Source: Hesseltinella vesiculosa (Eukaryota > Mucoromycota > Mucoromycetes > Mucorales > Cunninghamellaceae). Taken from it: a stretch of DNA of 64,000 bases. Positions 1 through 12,546 of the stretch are shown in pieces. The notes under the pieces were generated by a model that worked only from the letters and a program-made list of their open reading frames with translations, made no database searches and was not told the origin of the DNA. Position numbers and translations under genes: made by a program. The DNA lies in contig MCGT01000006.1 in NCBI GenBank assembly GCA_002104935.1, positions 806,001 to 870,000 of the forward strand. The letters run 5' to 3'. Each line of letters opens with the position of its first letter. Within the stretch, counting starts at the first letter, position 1.

Positions 1-509
1 ATGTTCTTGTGTTTGGCCAGCTCGCCAATGACGGCTGGGCTGATATCAATGCCTTGCGTGACACCAGGGTAGTTGTAGATGATGATGGGGATGGGTGACT
101 CGTCAGCAACGCCGAGGAAGAAACTCAGCATGGCTTCGTCGTCCATACTGCCACGGTAGTAGCAAGGGGGCAGGATCATGGCATATTCAGCGCCGGCGGC
201 AGCAGCTTCCTTGGTCAGCTGAAGAGTGTTGCGCACGGAACCCGCGCCAGTGCCGGCGATAAGAGTGAGGGAAGGGTCGTGTTTGGCAATGTATGCTTTG
301 GCTTGTCGGACCACCTGGATACGCTCTTCATCAGTCAAGTGCACAGCTTCACCTGTGGATCCTTGAACGACAATCCCGGCCAAGCCAGTGTTGGCCAGGT
401 AGGCAATGTGGTTCTCCAATGCAGCAAAGTCCAGGTCTTCATTGTCATGGAAGAAGATGGGGATGGGCACATACACACCAGGCTTGATTCGAAGGTCAGA
501 AGCAGACAT
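1..509 (-). CDS. DHDPS/NAL-family aldolase, 3' part missing at window edge
   Basis: The first 169 residues of an uninterrupted reading frame starting at the ATG at 509-507; the rest lies left of the window. The protein shows the dihydrodipicolinate synthase/N-acetylneuraminate lyase TIM-barrel pattern. The GSTGE substrate-binding turn is at about residues 50-54. The strand ending YNYPG carries the family's catalytic tyrosine at about residue 145. The Schiff-base lysine would lie further on, outside the window. Fungal members with this look act as 4-hydroxy-2-oxoglutarate or deoxy-hexulosonate aldolases as well as DHDPS, so the substrate cannot be assigned. Fungi make lysine through alpha-aminoadipate, so a sugar-acid or hydroxyproline role is more likely than lysine synthesis (inference). 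Confidence 0.85.
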   Translation of the reverse strand, partial: MSASDLRIKPGVYVPIPIFFHDNEDLDFAALENHIAYLANTGLAGIVVQGSTGEAVHLTDEERIQVVRQAKAYIAKHDPSLTLIAGTGAGSVRNTLQLTKEAAAAGAEYAMILPPCYYRGSMDDEAMLSFFLGVADESPIPIIIYNYPGVTQGIDISPAVIGELAKHKN

Positions 510-919
510 GATTTGAATAATGCAATGAGAAGATTGTAAAAAAAAGAAAAAGAGAGACACGAGAAAAAGAGAAGAGAAATGGCGCCAGAGTTTTAAAATG
601 CGCAGGCACCACGTTTTTGGCAGTGTCGGCGAATTGCAATCAGCTCCTTTTCTCCGGGATGCCCCAAGAAGCGCTGTATTCTTTAAATTTTTTTCTCACA
701 CGCGTTGCTCCCGCAACACGTGAGATAATCTTGGTCTTTGGTCGACTTTTTCTGATGAGATTTTCTTTTTTAATGGACGTAAATAGTACAAAGGCAGAAA
801 AAAAAAGGAATACGAGGCTAGGAACAAGGGGGCATGCGGTGGGTGAAATAATATATAAAAAAAAGACGAGAAGTTTAGGGGATGCAAAAAAAAAAAAATA
901 ATAATAATATAAAAGGGAT
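510..919. other. Intergenic, no gene seen
   Basis: Upstream region of the aldolase and downstream region of the RRB1-like gene. It has purine-rich tracts around 540-580 and 780-900 and several A runs. No frame has a recognisable protein and no tRNA-like fold was seen. Confidence 0.6.
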
Positions 920-2484
920 CTAAACGGAGATGGTCTTGAAGATATTCAGGCCCGAGTTGGCGGTACTGAGGACGCAGCCGGGGATTTGCTTGTGCCAGTG
1001 TAGTTCTTTGATTTGGGTTTGACCTTGATGGACAAACAGCAATTGAGGAGGTACTTGGACACCGTTGGCAGTGAAGCGGCCTTCTTCTTCGGTATCAGGT
1101 TCCACAGATAAATCCCACAATGTCAATTGATCATCGGCGCCAGAGACAGCCAAGATGGATTCTTCAGTATGATGCCATTCAATGGAGGTGATGGGGCCAT
1201 GATGCCATTTGAAGGAGGCGACAGGGCTCACACCGCCACCGCTTTGGGGAGGGATTGGAAAGAGTGAGATGGATGGTTTCAGGTCGTCTGAAATGGCTTA
1301 CCTCTTGAATGTACGCAGATCCCACACGCTAAAGGTGCCGTCGTCATGGCCACTGGCTAGCAGGTAGCTTGCTTTATGATTCCAGGTGATGACATTGATG
1401 TCGGAGTTGCTGGCATGCACGCTGACAGCCGAACGTTTCTTGGTGCGGTTGTCCCAGATTTTGACGGTTTGGTCGGCCGAGCAGGAAGCAAAGACGGTGC
1501 GTTCAGAGGGTGACCATTGGATATCTTCGACCGAGGACTTGTGTTCACGGAAGGCGGCATTGTCGGTCTGGAGAATGCCTTGGGGGGTGACGGTGGTGTG
1601 GTAGATCAGGCCGGCGTTGTCACCGGTCAGGAGTTTGCCGGCGTCTAGGGGGGACCAATCCATGGCGTAGCCTTCTTCGCGGCCGTGTTGATGCATGACC
1701 AAAGGCTTGTAGTTTTTGGGCAAGCCGGTGCCGGGTACATCGAGACTGCTGACTAGAGGGTCCAGATCGTACACGTACACTTTACCGGTTTCGGACCAAG
1801 TCGAGGCCAGGTGTTTTCCCGTTTGGGGCATGACTCGCAGGCGGTTCACGCAGCCATTGTGGGGGGCCGATCGATGTTCCAACACCGGGTCTTCATCCAG
1901 CGCATCATCTTCATCGTCCTCGTCCTCGTCCTGTTGTGTCTTGTGCAAGTTGGAAAGCTTCATCACCACCACTTCATTGTCACGCACGCCAGGGACCGAC
2001 GTGCCTGCGGCGACATAAGCTGTGGCTGGGAACTTTTTTTTTTTTAAAAAAAAAAAAAAAAATAGGTGGGAGGGTGAGCATGAATAGGTTGTGCTGTGGT
2101 TTACATTACATTGTTTCGTTCTTCACCAAGATTATCATTCAAAATGTCAAAACTGAGAAAGGGCAGGCGGACGTCCATGTTATGCAGCATCACATAGACG
2201 GAGGGATCGGCTTCCAATTCTTCGCCTTCTTCCAGGGGTTGACCGGGCAAATACACTTTGAGGTCTTGTTCGTCTTCGTCTTGAGGTTCATCGACTTCCA
2301 TACCTTCACCTTCAGGTTGATCGTCGTCATCATTGTCGTCCATGATAGGCTCTTCTTCAATTTCATCTTCCCAAGCGTCTTCAAACTCGCCCATGTCGGT
2401 TTTCAAGGCCTGGTGACGACTAGCTCCACCCAACACAGCCTTGGCTTGAGGTAGATCTTCTAAATCAGCTTGACGTTTAGACAT
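920..2484 (-). CDS. RRB1: Glutamate-rich WD-repeat ribosome assembly protein (GRWD1/Rrb1)
   Basis: Three exons on the minus strand: 2484-2110, 2032-1302 and 1241-920, giving 475 residues, the usual GRWD1/Rrb1 length. The frame holds across both introns. The N-terminus (residues about 30-75) is strongly acidic, as in the family. It is followed by a [18 protein letters not shown] segment and WD40 repeats with WSP and WDLR/WDNR strand ends, closing with [15 protein letters not shown]. Rrb1 is a nuclear chaperone for ribosomal protein L3 in 60S assembly; an RPL3 gene lies 15 kb away in this window. The second intron is 60 bp. Identification is confident from the N-terminal signature and the order of WD blades. 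Confidence 0.95.
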
Positions 2485-2697
2485 TGATCAAGGACAAAAA
2501 AAAAGGAATTAAAGAAAAGGGTGAAGAAAAAAGAAAGAAAAAACCTAACAAAAAAAATTCACAAGCCATCTGCCGAAAAGAGCCCAAAAAAAATTTATGC
2601 TGGCGCGGGCACAATAAAAAGCGAGCTGGGTTGCCGTTGCTCTTTTCTTCTTTTTTCTTTAGTTTATTTTATCTAATATCATCCCAGTAGTAAGTTG

Positions 2698-2719
2698 GAT
2701 CCATCCATCCATCCATCCA
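2698..2719. repeat. (ATCC)n microsatellite
   Basis: Five tandem ATCC units. The same tetranucleotide run recurs near 18559-18578 (in the RPL3 intron) and 61826-61848. Confidence 0.85.
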
Positions 2720-3457
2720 ATCTAATGGCCATCTACTTTTAATAGTGAGAGATAAGTGGAAAAAGAAAAGACAAAGACGTCTCAAGGTAAGAAAGCTAAA
2801 GCATACAAAAGAAACGAGCGCGAGATCTGACTGTCTCCTTTTAGGCCAAGAGAAAGAAGATGAGAGCTCGTTCCAAATAAACAGCTCACCCCCTCTGGCA
2901 TATCAAAACTAAACAAGTGTCGTTGGTTACAAAACTCTTTCAAGTCATGTCCATTTGGTCCTTCAACTTTTTTTAGGGCGGTCCTAGCCCTCGTTACTTG
3001 ACCTCTTTTTGATTGTCAACCTCATCATGAATAAAAACCCTCGGTTTCTGTTTTCCCATCCTCATTTGTTTCTGCGAGTGTCTTGAGAATGCTCAGTGAA
3101 TACTGCCATTTGTGTTACTTTCAGGGTGCGTGTTGCCTGTTGTTACTGCCTGTGACGCAAAAAAAAAAAAAATGCGTTGCCCCAGATGCGCAGCTGCGAC
3201 CTTCTTTACCCAAACCATGACCATTCTCTAACAACAACCATAGTCGTGATGGCAGTGGTTGGTCACGAGGTATCTTTTGATTTAGACCCTTTTGTTTTTT
3301 ACAAGCGCAGCGCAGTGAAAAAAAAAATTTTCATGTTTTTTTTTTCCACGAGATTTTTTTATTTTTGTAAGGGTGTAAATAGAAAATGCTTTGAATGAAA
3401 TGGGGGAATTGCAAACAATAATAAAAAAGGGGGTGGGGGATAGGGGACAGGGGAACA

Positions 3458-3478
3458 GAGAGAGAGAGAGAGAGAGAG
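3458..3478. repeat. (GA)n microsatellite
   Basis: About ten uninterrupted GA units inside the probable 3' flank of the importin beta gene. Confidence 0.9.
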
Positions 3479-3640
3479 TAGAGAGGGATGTCAAACAATA
3501 ATTTTGTCACCAAATATGGGGGAGAGGGAAAAATACATGATGTATGAATACAAAAGGGGGGAGGGGGATAGCTTTAAAATAAGAGGGGATGGGGGAAGAG
3601 AGAAGAGAAAAAAAAGCAATATATAAGAAGAGGGGAGGGC

Positions 3641-6600
3641 TTATTGACAAGCTTGACGGACCATTTCACGAGCCCATCGAACGGTATCCTTGGTTGCTTT
3701 GCTGGCTTGTCGTCGCAACTTGACTTGCTTCAGATATTCAAGGATCCACCCATGAACCAAATACATCTTGGCATTGGGACCAAATACTTCGGCAATGTCA
3801 CTAGAAAAAAAAAAAGAGTGAGCTCACCCCGACACAACTGCAAAAAAAAAAAAAAAAAACTGCCGACTTACCCAAGCAGACCCACCAAAGCCCGATCCAG
3901 ATCATCATTTGTAGGTATGAGAGAAGAACCAACCGAGTAAATGAACTGAACAATGCCAGGGATATATTGTTGGAGACCCATGACTGAAAAAAAAGGGGGT
4001 AAGCAAAAAAGTCAAGTAAAAAAAAAAAAAAAAAAACTTACGGTTGGGAGATGAGCGCATGCCTTGGATGATACCAACAAAGGCCTCGACGACGCTTTCC
4101 ATCATCATGTTGGAGTAGTCGACGTGTTCGGGATCCATGGGGTTGACGGCTGCACGCATTTCAACAGCTTGGTTCAGCACACTCATGGTGATGTCGACAA
4201 AGGGTTCGAATTTGTCGCCGACAGCCATGGCAATATCACCAAAGCAGGACAGAATGGTGGGCTTGACGGAGGCGTGGAGTGCAGGGTTGCTGACGCTGGA
4301 GACCAAGACTTCCATGAATTCGCGACAGTAGCCCACGGCATTGGGACCAAGGGCACGGAAGATATCACCCACGTTGCCGAGGGCGATGGACACCAATTGA
4401 TATTCTTGGGCGTTTTGCAAGGCAGAGTAAAGGATAGGGACAAAGGCGTCGGCGTAGCGAGCAAAGTCAGTGTCGAGGACAGCAGTCAAGGCACTAACCA
4501 GCAACAGGGCGTCTTCGGTGGTGGTTGCTTGGTTGGAGGCCTTGGTCAACAATTGCAGCACCACGGCCATGATACGGTCAGCCACTTGAGAAATATCCTT
4601 GGGAAGACGACGAATGCTGTTGGTTAACACGCCCAACAAGCTGGACTGCAACTCGTTGTGATCTGCACGATCATCCGCATTCAAAATTTGGTTCTACAGG
4701 AAAAAAAAAAAAAAGGTGAGACGCGTCGGCTCGCGCTAGATTTCCCTGGCACTTACTTCCATGGCAATCGTGGCTTCCAAGCGATTCAAGATGGTCAGGA
4801 CAACCTCTTGTACCAAGGGGATACAGTCGTCGGCAGAGAAGTTGATCAAGGAGGACATGGCTTCATAGGCGGAGGTGCGGCAGTTGGATTCGTTTTCAGT
4901 GCATTGCTCGGTGAATTGCAAAAGGGCCTTGATGATGGAGTCAAAGTAACGGGACAGGGTGCCGGTGGGTTCGCTGCTGCCAGCAGGGGTGCCGATCTGG
5001 TCGGCCAGGTTCATCAGGGCCCAGCAGCAGTTGCCGACGATACGAGGGTTATCTTGCAGACCGCGCAGGATGGCACGGACCAATTCATCCAGATACACGT
5101 CAACTTTGATAGCTTGCGAGATATGTTCACACACACGACCCAGGGTCCAGGCAACGGTGTCGCGCACGTTGGGTACAGAGTCGGACATCATGGTAATGAG
5201 GATCGACAGGGCTTCGTCGACCAAGGTGGTGAGCATGATGGGGTCGGGACCATCGAGGATGGAGCCAAAGGCCATGACAGCAGCTTCACGGAATCGCCAG
5301 TCTTCGTTTTGGATGTTTTGGGAAACAAAAGGCACAACCAAGTTGACAATGTTGCTTTGCACGCACTGGGCAAACAAGGAGAGACAGGTGGCGGCGGCCA
5401 TGGACACATTCCATTCGTCTTCGTCCTCTTCTTCCTCTTGCTTGGTCAACAGCCATAACAGCACAGGCACGACTTCGGTGACGGCTTGGTTGGCAAAGTT
5501 GTATAGAATCACATCACTGGGGTTTCCGTTCATTTCGGCCTGTTCCAATTCGTAGCGGATTTCAAGTTCGTCGTCGCACACAGTGGACCAGAATTCAATG
5601 GCTTGTAAGGCAACATTGGGTTCGGGGTCGTTCATGCCTGCCACAGTCAACTATTGGGTGAAAAAGAAGGTGAGATGGATTGATGGGGGGGGGGACAGGT
5701 CAGAGGGACCTACACCAAAGAGAGCCTTTTCCATGTAAACACTCATCAAGTGATAGTACTGCTGCATAATTCGGACCAAGCATTCAAAGGAGGCGACTTT
5801 GACATCCACCGATTCGCTTTGCGTACCTTCACACACGGTTTGCATAATCACATTACGTTCACCCTAGCGATGAAAAAAATGGGGAAAGTAAGCGAGTGGT
5901 CCTCCAAATAAAAACTAGATTCTTACATCACGTTCAAAGTGGGTCTTGATGAATTCCAGTGAATTGTTGAGAGCGTTGATGGATTCCAAACGTACTTCCA
6001 CGCTGAAAAAAAATAAAACGTCAGGCTAGGACTGTCGCGCTTTCTTTCTGATCATTACCTGGGCTCTTCCTTGCGTGCACCAGTAATGACTGCGGTCAAA
6101 ATATCACTGGAGTGATCCATCAATGCATCGTCCACCTATGAGAAAAAACGAGAGAGAATCAGCACCGAGTAGCAAATGGAGGGCACGACAACTTACGACT
6201 TGTTCACAGATGAAACCAAGGGTCATCATGGTTGCTTTCTTGAGGATATCATTGTTGCTGGCTTGGACGTTGTTCAACAAGGCTGGGATCAAGTCGGTCC
6301 ATTGTTGAGCAGGCAATTCTACCGCAGCAATAGCAGCAACACTCTATATTATATATAAATATGTAATATAAAATAGTCAATGACTGTACAAGGTCATGTG
6401 TCTTCCTCCTTTTTATTTACCTGAGCAACAGCAGTACTAGCTTGTTTATTGGGAGTGGCCAGGGCAGCAAGCAACTGTAAAAGAAAAGGATGAATTTCAC
6501 TTGTTGAGAAGAGATTTTTTTTCTTACTCTTTCTTTGATTTGACGACGAATGCCTTCTTCCACAGCCAGCCAACGGCGGGCTTGTTCATCGTGAACAGCA

Positions 6601-7019
6601 GCATCCTACACATTTGAGTTGTGGTGAGATGAGATGCACCATTTTTTCTCTCTTTTACCTTGGAAGTCAGCGTGTTCTTAAGAGCAAGACCGGCTGCATG
6701 ACGAATGTGATTACCCGATTGTTCATCAATTAGACATTGGCACAGAGCAAGCACATATTGAGGCTAGTTAAAAAAAAAAAAAAAGTGTCAGCTTATCCAT
6801 CACAACACGAGTCATTTCAGCCTTTACAAAGTTCTCTTGGCCAAAGTGTTCCAACTTTTGTCGTGCATCTTCCAGAGTAGGTTGATCTACAACAGCAACA
6901 AATATAAAAAAAAGAAGTTATCAATAAAATATACATAAAAAAAGCCTTGAACAAGCGGATGGACGCTTCGTTTTTTTACCTGGCGACAAGGTATTTGCTA
7001 AAAGAGTGGCGATATCCAT
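3641..7019 (-). CDS. KAP95: Importin subunit beta-1 (karyopherin beta)
   Basis: Thirteen exons: 7019-6980, 6886-6828, 6763-6659, 6605-6528, 6474-6421, 6343-6197, 6135-6059, 6002-5927, 5863-5714, 5650-4757, 4693-4042, 3983-3872, 3800-3641. They encode 867 residues, close to yeast (861) and human (876) proteins. All junctions keep frame and use GT-AG sites. The start MDIATLLANTLSPD and the block GNHIRHAAGLALKNTLTSK match the importin beta N-terminus. HEAT-repeat helices run throughout, including an acidic loop (KQEEEEDEDEWNV) typical of the HEAT 8 region. Importin beta binds importin alpha or cargo, docks at FG nucleoporins and releases cargo on RanGTP. The 5' half is split into nine small exons while the 3' half is nearly continuous. 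Confidence 0.96.
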
Positions 7020-7452
7020 GATTGAACAAGTAGAAATATAGCAATAAACAAAATCAAACTAAATCAAGCCCAATCAAAAAAAAAAAAAAAAAAAGTGCAA
7101 CAATAAAAAGATGAGTTTTTTTTTTCTCTTCTTTCAACATTTGGATCACAACAACAAAAAAACTTGTCACTTGTTTTTTGATATCCATGCCTTTCTCGTG
7201 TTGATATCCCTCTAGCCAAAACCAAAAGATTCACGTTACCTTTGATAATTGTAAAGGATTCTCTTCTTCCAAGTATTAAAAAAAAAAAACTGAAAAGAAA
7301 CAAATAAAAAGAAAAGAAGAAAACCTCCTTGAAAAAGGAAAGACAAAGCTTTTTTGGAGGGGCGCGCCTCTTCCCTTTGCCACAAAATGACGCAGTTTCC
7401 CATTGATCAAGCCATGATGACATCTGTAACAGAAAAACGCTTTTTTTGTTTA
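7020..7452. other. Intergenic, importin promoter side
   Basis: Region between the importin beta start and the TRS20 stop. It contains a 19-nt A run at about 7076-7094 and other A/T tracts. No additional coding exon could be joined to either neighbour. Confidence 0.55.
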
Positions 7453-8183
7453 TTAAAGGTATCTACGAGCACTGGCTTTGACTTTTTGATCAAATTGACC
7501 GTTGGTAATCAAGCTATTCTTTTCATAAAACGGATTCAGTAGCACCTACCAAATACAACGTCAGCTCCTATTCGCCCATGCTATTTTCCTTCTTTTTTTA
7601 TATTTTACCTTGATGTATTGCTCATACACCTCGTTGAAAAAGTTTTTGATACTGTCTTCTGATTTTTGGTCATGTAATAACATCAACTTCACATCTACTC
7701 TCTGGTATCAGTCTTTGCCTTCTGCTTTTCCACCGCTCTACCCTGTCCCCCTCTTCTTTTCGCTTACTTCCCGCTGTCACAAAGCATGACACAAAGTATT
7801 CGTTGAATCGGTCTATTGATTTCAGGAACCTACAAAAGAGCCAATGATCACGTGAGTCACTTCATACAGAGGGCTATCTTCACCGTGGCCCCTGCCAAAC
7901 ACTTTACATGGCTTGCGTATTCCACTGCACTTCTTCCACAACATCCAAAGCTGCATGCACAATAAACTGATTCAAATGTTTATGATCATCTCGCTACATT
8001 GTTAAAATATGCCAGAGCCAACCTTGTGATGAGAACAACAGAAAAAAAAAAATAATAATCATTATAAAAGATGCTCCTTACCCGATTGCTGTTGTTAACA
8101 GACGACCGAGACGAGGGTATAATTTCAGTTTCGTAAATCGGATTATCCGTCACACCCACAATGGCAAAATAATATGAAGCCAT
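7453..8183 (-). CDS. TRS20: TRAPP complex subunit 2 (sedlin)
   Basis: Five exons: 8183-8082, 7993-7908, 7829-7768, 7694-7609, 7545-7453, coding for 142 residues (human TRAPPC2 has 140). It starts MASYYFAIVGVTDNPIYETE and continues through DDHKHLNQFIVHAALDVVEE, FLKSIDRFNEYFVS and SIKNFFNEVYEQYIK, ending with the FYEKNS segment, all in the family's order. The 3' splice site of exon 4 was chosen over nearby AGs because it keeps the family spacing after VTAG. Trs20 has a longin-like fold and sits in TRAPP complexes acting in ER-Golgi traffic and autophagy. The gene is 433 bp from the importin start, same strand. Confidence 0.93.
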
Positions 8184-8204
8184 ACTACGAATGGGTAACA
8201 AAAA

Positions 8205-8240
<36 letters not shown>

Positions 8241-8422
8241 TGAAAACGCGCCATTTCAAATCACCTCAGATCACCCGAAATGCTTTTGGCCAGGCTTTTT
8301 TGGGCAACGGCTTTTCGGCAACCAAGCCTTGGATTAGAGAGGATGAATTTAATGAATGTGCAAATGAAATAGATAGATAGGTAGTGATTGTAAAGGAAGA
8401 ATGAAACATGAGGAAAAATAGT

Positions 8423-10324
8423 TTAGATCCTGGCCCAAAGCTTGCCTTTGGCACGAGAAATGCGCAAAGCCAAGGCTACCAAGGAAGCTCCTACGGACAA
8501 GGCGCCACAGTATTGAATGGTCGACGTCCATCCAAAATGTTGTTGCAGAAGCCCAGAAATAGGCGTGCCTACAGAAAAAGAGTCAGTATTTTTCTTTTTT
8601 TCTTTTTTTCATCAATGATATTATTTACCTAGCAAATTGCCAACCGTCGTCGCAGCATAAGCCATCCCTAGGCCTTTTTGAATATTTTCTACGCCGATAA
8701 TCTCAGCAGCAATCGCAGGTGTCAGTGCCACAAATGCCCCAGACACAAGACCAAATACCAGCCCATACACAACAAACACCGCATATGTCGTAGCAAACTG
8801 CCAGATCACCATCGAGAACACCCCGGACAAAAACGTCGACACAAACATCGTGTTCACACGTCCAAATTTGTCACCGCAGTAACCCAGGACAATCTATAAT
8901 AAAAATGAACGTCTGCCCAATCAATAAATTAATTGTAGCCCTTACTCGACAGATGGCGTTCGTCGCTATACAACAACAAAAAAAAAAAAAAATTGGCGCT
9001 CGGAGTTTCAAGGAAAAGTCGGCTTCTTACCACTCATGATGCTGACCACAGCAGCACTTTCTGTAGAGGTGGCCCCAATATGGCCAGCAAATGTGGGGGC
9101 CAAGTAGAACGGAGCCAAATAACCAAACGGAGCCATCAAGCAAAACAGCACCAGCAGGTTAAAATCCTTGGTGAGCAAGCTGGTGTCGACCAAGGCGTAC
9201 CATTTATGGTTAGGGTTACGGGGTGGATCCCACCGAGAACGAGCAAGCGAAGTGGCGAGGCAAAGAATACCAAACATCATGCAGGCAAGCACCCGCAAGG
9301 CGTTACGATAACCCATTGTGTTGATCAGCTGTTGGGCCATCGGGCTCATGGCCACTCCTCCCACACCACTCCCTGCCACTGCCAGACCAGTCACAAATGC
9401 CCGCTTCTTAACAAACCACTGCGATGGTAAAGCAATGGATGGGGAATATAAAAACGTCGCTGACAGCCCGTACAAAATACCCTGTGACAAGTAGATCTGC
9501 CACAACTGATTGGCAAAACTGGCCAGGATCAAGGACAACGGCGTCAGCACCACACCTGGCAAAAAAAAAAAAAAAAAAAAAAACCTGGTGAGTGCACTGA
9601 GCTTTATTTTTTTTTTATCATTTTTACCAATGCACATGGTGCGTCGGTAACCGATATGCTGAATCACAGGTGTAATGAAAAGCCCCAGCGACATCATACA
9701 GGCCCCGGCCGATGTGCCCACAAACGCAATTTTAAACGAGTCTGTTTGGTCACCATACACCTCCAGATATCTATGCAAAAAAAAAAAATGAGTGGGCAAG
9801 TTCTATTTTCATTGTCCGCCGAGATCTGCTCACAATTTCTGAAATACCCCCCAAGCTGTCAAAAAAAACCAGGCGGAAGAAAATTAAAAGTCATCGTTAG
9901 TCATCAGCACCTAGCTCAAAACAGATAAAGAGCATTACTGAACGTGAAGCCAAAGACGGAAAAATTAACAAGAAACGTCCCCAACGTCACCAACCAACCC
10001 TAAGAAAGAAAGAAAAAGGCTTGAGATTCAAGAACAAATGATAACAACAGGCAGGTGTTTTTTTACGGGATTGCCCCAGCCTTCGGTCGGGTAGGGGCCC
10101 ATGTCAACCTGTGGTTTTGCATCTTCAATATCTTCGATTTTCTCAGCATTTTTAAAGTTTGTACGCCTCTGGCTGATTCTTGACATGGTGGTTGTGATTT
10201 CATTCAGGGAAGCCAAAGTGGGAATGGGGGCAATTTCCAGCAATGCTGGGAGAGTATCCTGCCCATCGATGGTGGTATCACTTTGGATGGATCTGGTATC
10301 AACCTCGACTTTTTCTTGGCTCAT
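8423..10324 (-). CDS. MFS transporter, monocarboxylate/riboflavin-transporter type
   Basis: Eight exons: 10324-10067, 9999-9939, 9855-9834, 9770-9628, 9555-9031, 8965-8946, 8893-8629, 8568-8423; 479 residues. Exons 3 and 6 are only 22 and 20 nt, but both keep the frame across a conserved transmembrane segment. After a hydrophilic 85-residue N-tail comes GWLVTLGTFLVNF, then the VFGFTFTWGVFQKLYL helix characteristic of fungal MCT-like MFS carriers, and 12 hydrophobic segments in all. The family moves monocarboxylates, riboflavin or siderophore-like solutes; the substrate here cannot be told. The ATG at 10324 is the first in frame. A good GTAAGT donor at about 10468 and an AG just upstream of the ATG suggest a 5' UTR intron. 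Confidence 0.88.
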
Positions 10325-10432
10325 TCTATCAAAAACTACTGCTTTTGTTGAAAAAGTTACGTCGGGAGGTTTTTCGGTCAAGAGGAAAAAAAGAAAGAAA
10401 AGAGGAAGTGTGGTATATTGCGGTAACTGGTT

Positions 10433-10468
<36 letters not shown>

Positions 10469-11523
10469 ACCCTTCTTCCCCCGATCTTCCGGATCACAAA
10501 AAAAAAGGAAAGACGGATTCAGGAAGCTCGCAGTTCTGAAGCGTCGATTGGTTCCAAGGGAACGTTTCCCGAACAAGTTTGGGAGGCTTCGCACCGAAAA
10601 CCTATTCCCCACTCCTCTTTAAAAAGTGATTGTGCTATCAAATGCTTCGCTCGGCAACAACAAGCTTCGGTAGCACTTTTTTCGGTTGCTGGTGTACTTC
10701 ATTTACTTTCCCGTCCTTGCCCTGTGATATGTTTCTGGAGAATAATCAACTTTAACTTTCCCATCAAAACCTAACAAGCACAAATATGATAAACCCGAGT
10801 AAACGGAGGTCTTTTTTTTTCCATGGCATTTCGTCGAGTTACCTCCTTAATCAGTTTCTTTGCAACAAAGAATCGCCACAATTATCTTGAAACAGTTTTT
10901 TTTTATTATTCCATGTGTCACCAACTGATGGGTTTTGTATTACCCGTTCGGTGAGCGACATCTTGCGCAAGATCACGATTCCGTCGGAGCGCCAAAAAGA
11001 TGACCCTCATCCTTTCTGTTAATGCAAAAAGAGACCCTGAAATATCACGGAGGACATTGGGGTAAAACCTTTGGCCTGTAGCCTATAATCCCCCCCCCCT
11101 CACTGCTATAGTTACCCCAGCATGCACCTCGGCTTAAAAAAAATGAGATAGAAAAAGCCCACTCACACTCAAAGAGGTCTCAGGGCACACATTTCCCTCA
11201 TGATGATCAGCTTTAGCCCTTGGGACATTCCATGATGGCTTGGTCGTACAAGTCAACACTGTCGATGGCATACCCACTTCACTTGGGTTGCTAACCACCC
11301 TTTGGCAAGACTTGACTCGAGTGAATAAAAAAAATAGCCCAATCCTGCCCTACACTCGTAGTCCCTGGTAGTGGCATTGGATACGCAATGCCGTTGGTGC
11401 AAAGGCATGATCCTAGATGATTTTTGATCAAGACGACGTTGGCTGAAGATGCTGGAAGTAAAGGTAGGTCGTTTTTACTTCATTTTCAAAATCTAAAAAT
11501 ACGCCTCATCTCTAGGTTGCCCA
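10325..11523. other. Intergenic, no gene seen
   Basis: Contains a 25-nt T run at about 10440-10464 in the likely 5' UTR intron of the MFS gene. Mixed sequence follows to 11523. Neither strand gives a recognisable protein. A C9 run is at about 11090. No 5S, snRNA or tRNA pattern was found. Confidence 0.5.
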
Positions 11524-12546
11524 TTAGAATCGTCGGTTCAAGCAAATCCCTTTGAAGCTTCGTAATTCGGTCATCAGCTCTTTTGCAGATGGGTTGGTGA
11601 CAGGTGCTTCATCATCCAAAGCCTCGGACCAAGTAGAGAGTGATTGGTGAACATCGATGAGGCTGTTCTTTGCAGAGGGGGTGTAGGACTTCGTTTTGTC
11701 GATGAGGACGGTCAGTCGGTTGGTGATGGTTGACTGCTTCTCCACCAACGCATACACACCAGGCTTATCCAATGCATCCAACTCGTCCTGATCCTTCTCT
11801 TCCTTAATGTCCGACGCCAATGCCTTTTGCACCTTTTCCAGCAGCTGCTTTTGATGGCTGTAGCGAGAACGACGGTAACTTCCAAACGTAATAAACACTG
11901 GATACAAGAAACGCTATTGCAAAAAAAAAAAAAAAATCAGTTTGTTTCAACCCGCTGTCTACTTTTAAAAGGGCCATGATCTCACCTTGACAATTCCTAT
12001 AAGCCCAGATGCAACGCCAGTTATGCCTACACCAAAAATGACGGCCATAGCTAGAACTTGCTGTGTGGGGACCTTGGGTTGCTCTGGCGCAGGTTGATAG
12101 ACGATCACGGGTTTCAGAGGCGGTTGGGGTATCGATGAGGCTGGAGGAGGGGTGTATCTGGTGAACACAGGCTCACTTGGTTCCTGATGAACTGATGCAA
12201 CTGCTGAAGGCGTGGTGGATTTTACAGGTGAATGTGTTGTTGTCGTTGACGATGCTGAGGCGGCGTCCGTTGCTTCCTTTGATGACGATGCTGTCGATGA
12301 TGCATCGGTGGCACTGGCTACTGATGATGAGGGTACCGATGGCGTACTTGCTGTTGCTGTTGTTGTTGTTGTTGTCGATGCAGGCGGTGTCTCTCCCACT
12401 CGGTCAAAAGCAACGGCCACTTCGTCATCCGTAAGACCTTTGCTTTTCAGGAATGCGACTTTTTTTTCTTTGCTGGCAGCTTGGACCTTGGGTGAAGATA
12501 AAAACTTGTGCGCTAACTTTAGTAAATCTTCTCGAAGTTCAGCCAT
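11524..12546 (-). CDS. PEX14: Peroxisomal membrane docking protein Pex14
   Basis: Two exons: 12546-11986 and 11913-11524; 316 residues. Residues 1-50 match the Pex14 N-terminal domain: REDLLKLAHKFLSSPKV, then EKKVAFLKSKGLTDDEVAVAF, the three-helix fold that binds WxxxF motifs of Pex5. A Ser/Thr/Ala-rich linker follows, then a proline-rich stretch ending PQPPLKPVIVYQPAPEQPKVP. A hydrophobic segment (about 164-186) is the membrane anchor, and the C-terminal half is charged and probably coiled coil. Pex14 is the docking and translocation subunit for PTS1/PTS2 cargo. A PTS1-bearing acyl-CoA ligase lies in the same window. Confidence 0.93.

Larger units (their letters stand above)
2485..3640. other. 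Intergenic region with simple repeats
   Basis: About 1.2 kb between the RRB1-like start codon and the end of the importin beta gene. It contains an ATCC tetranucleotide run near 2698-2719, a poly(A) stretch near 3158-3172 and a GA-dinucleotide tract at 3458-3478. G-rich/A-rich strands around 3420-3620 may be the importin 3' UTR. No coding signal was recognised. Confidence 0.6.

Noticed and set aside
4658..5458. Plus-strand frames opposite importin beta
   Set aside because: Antisense shadows of the conserved minus-strand exons; glycine/valine-rich translations without domains.
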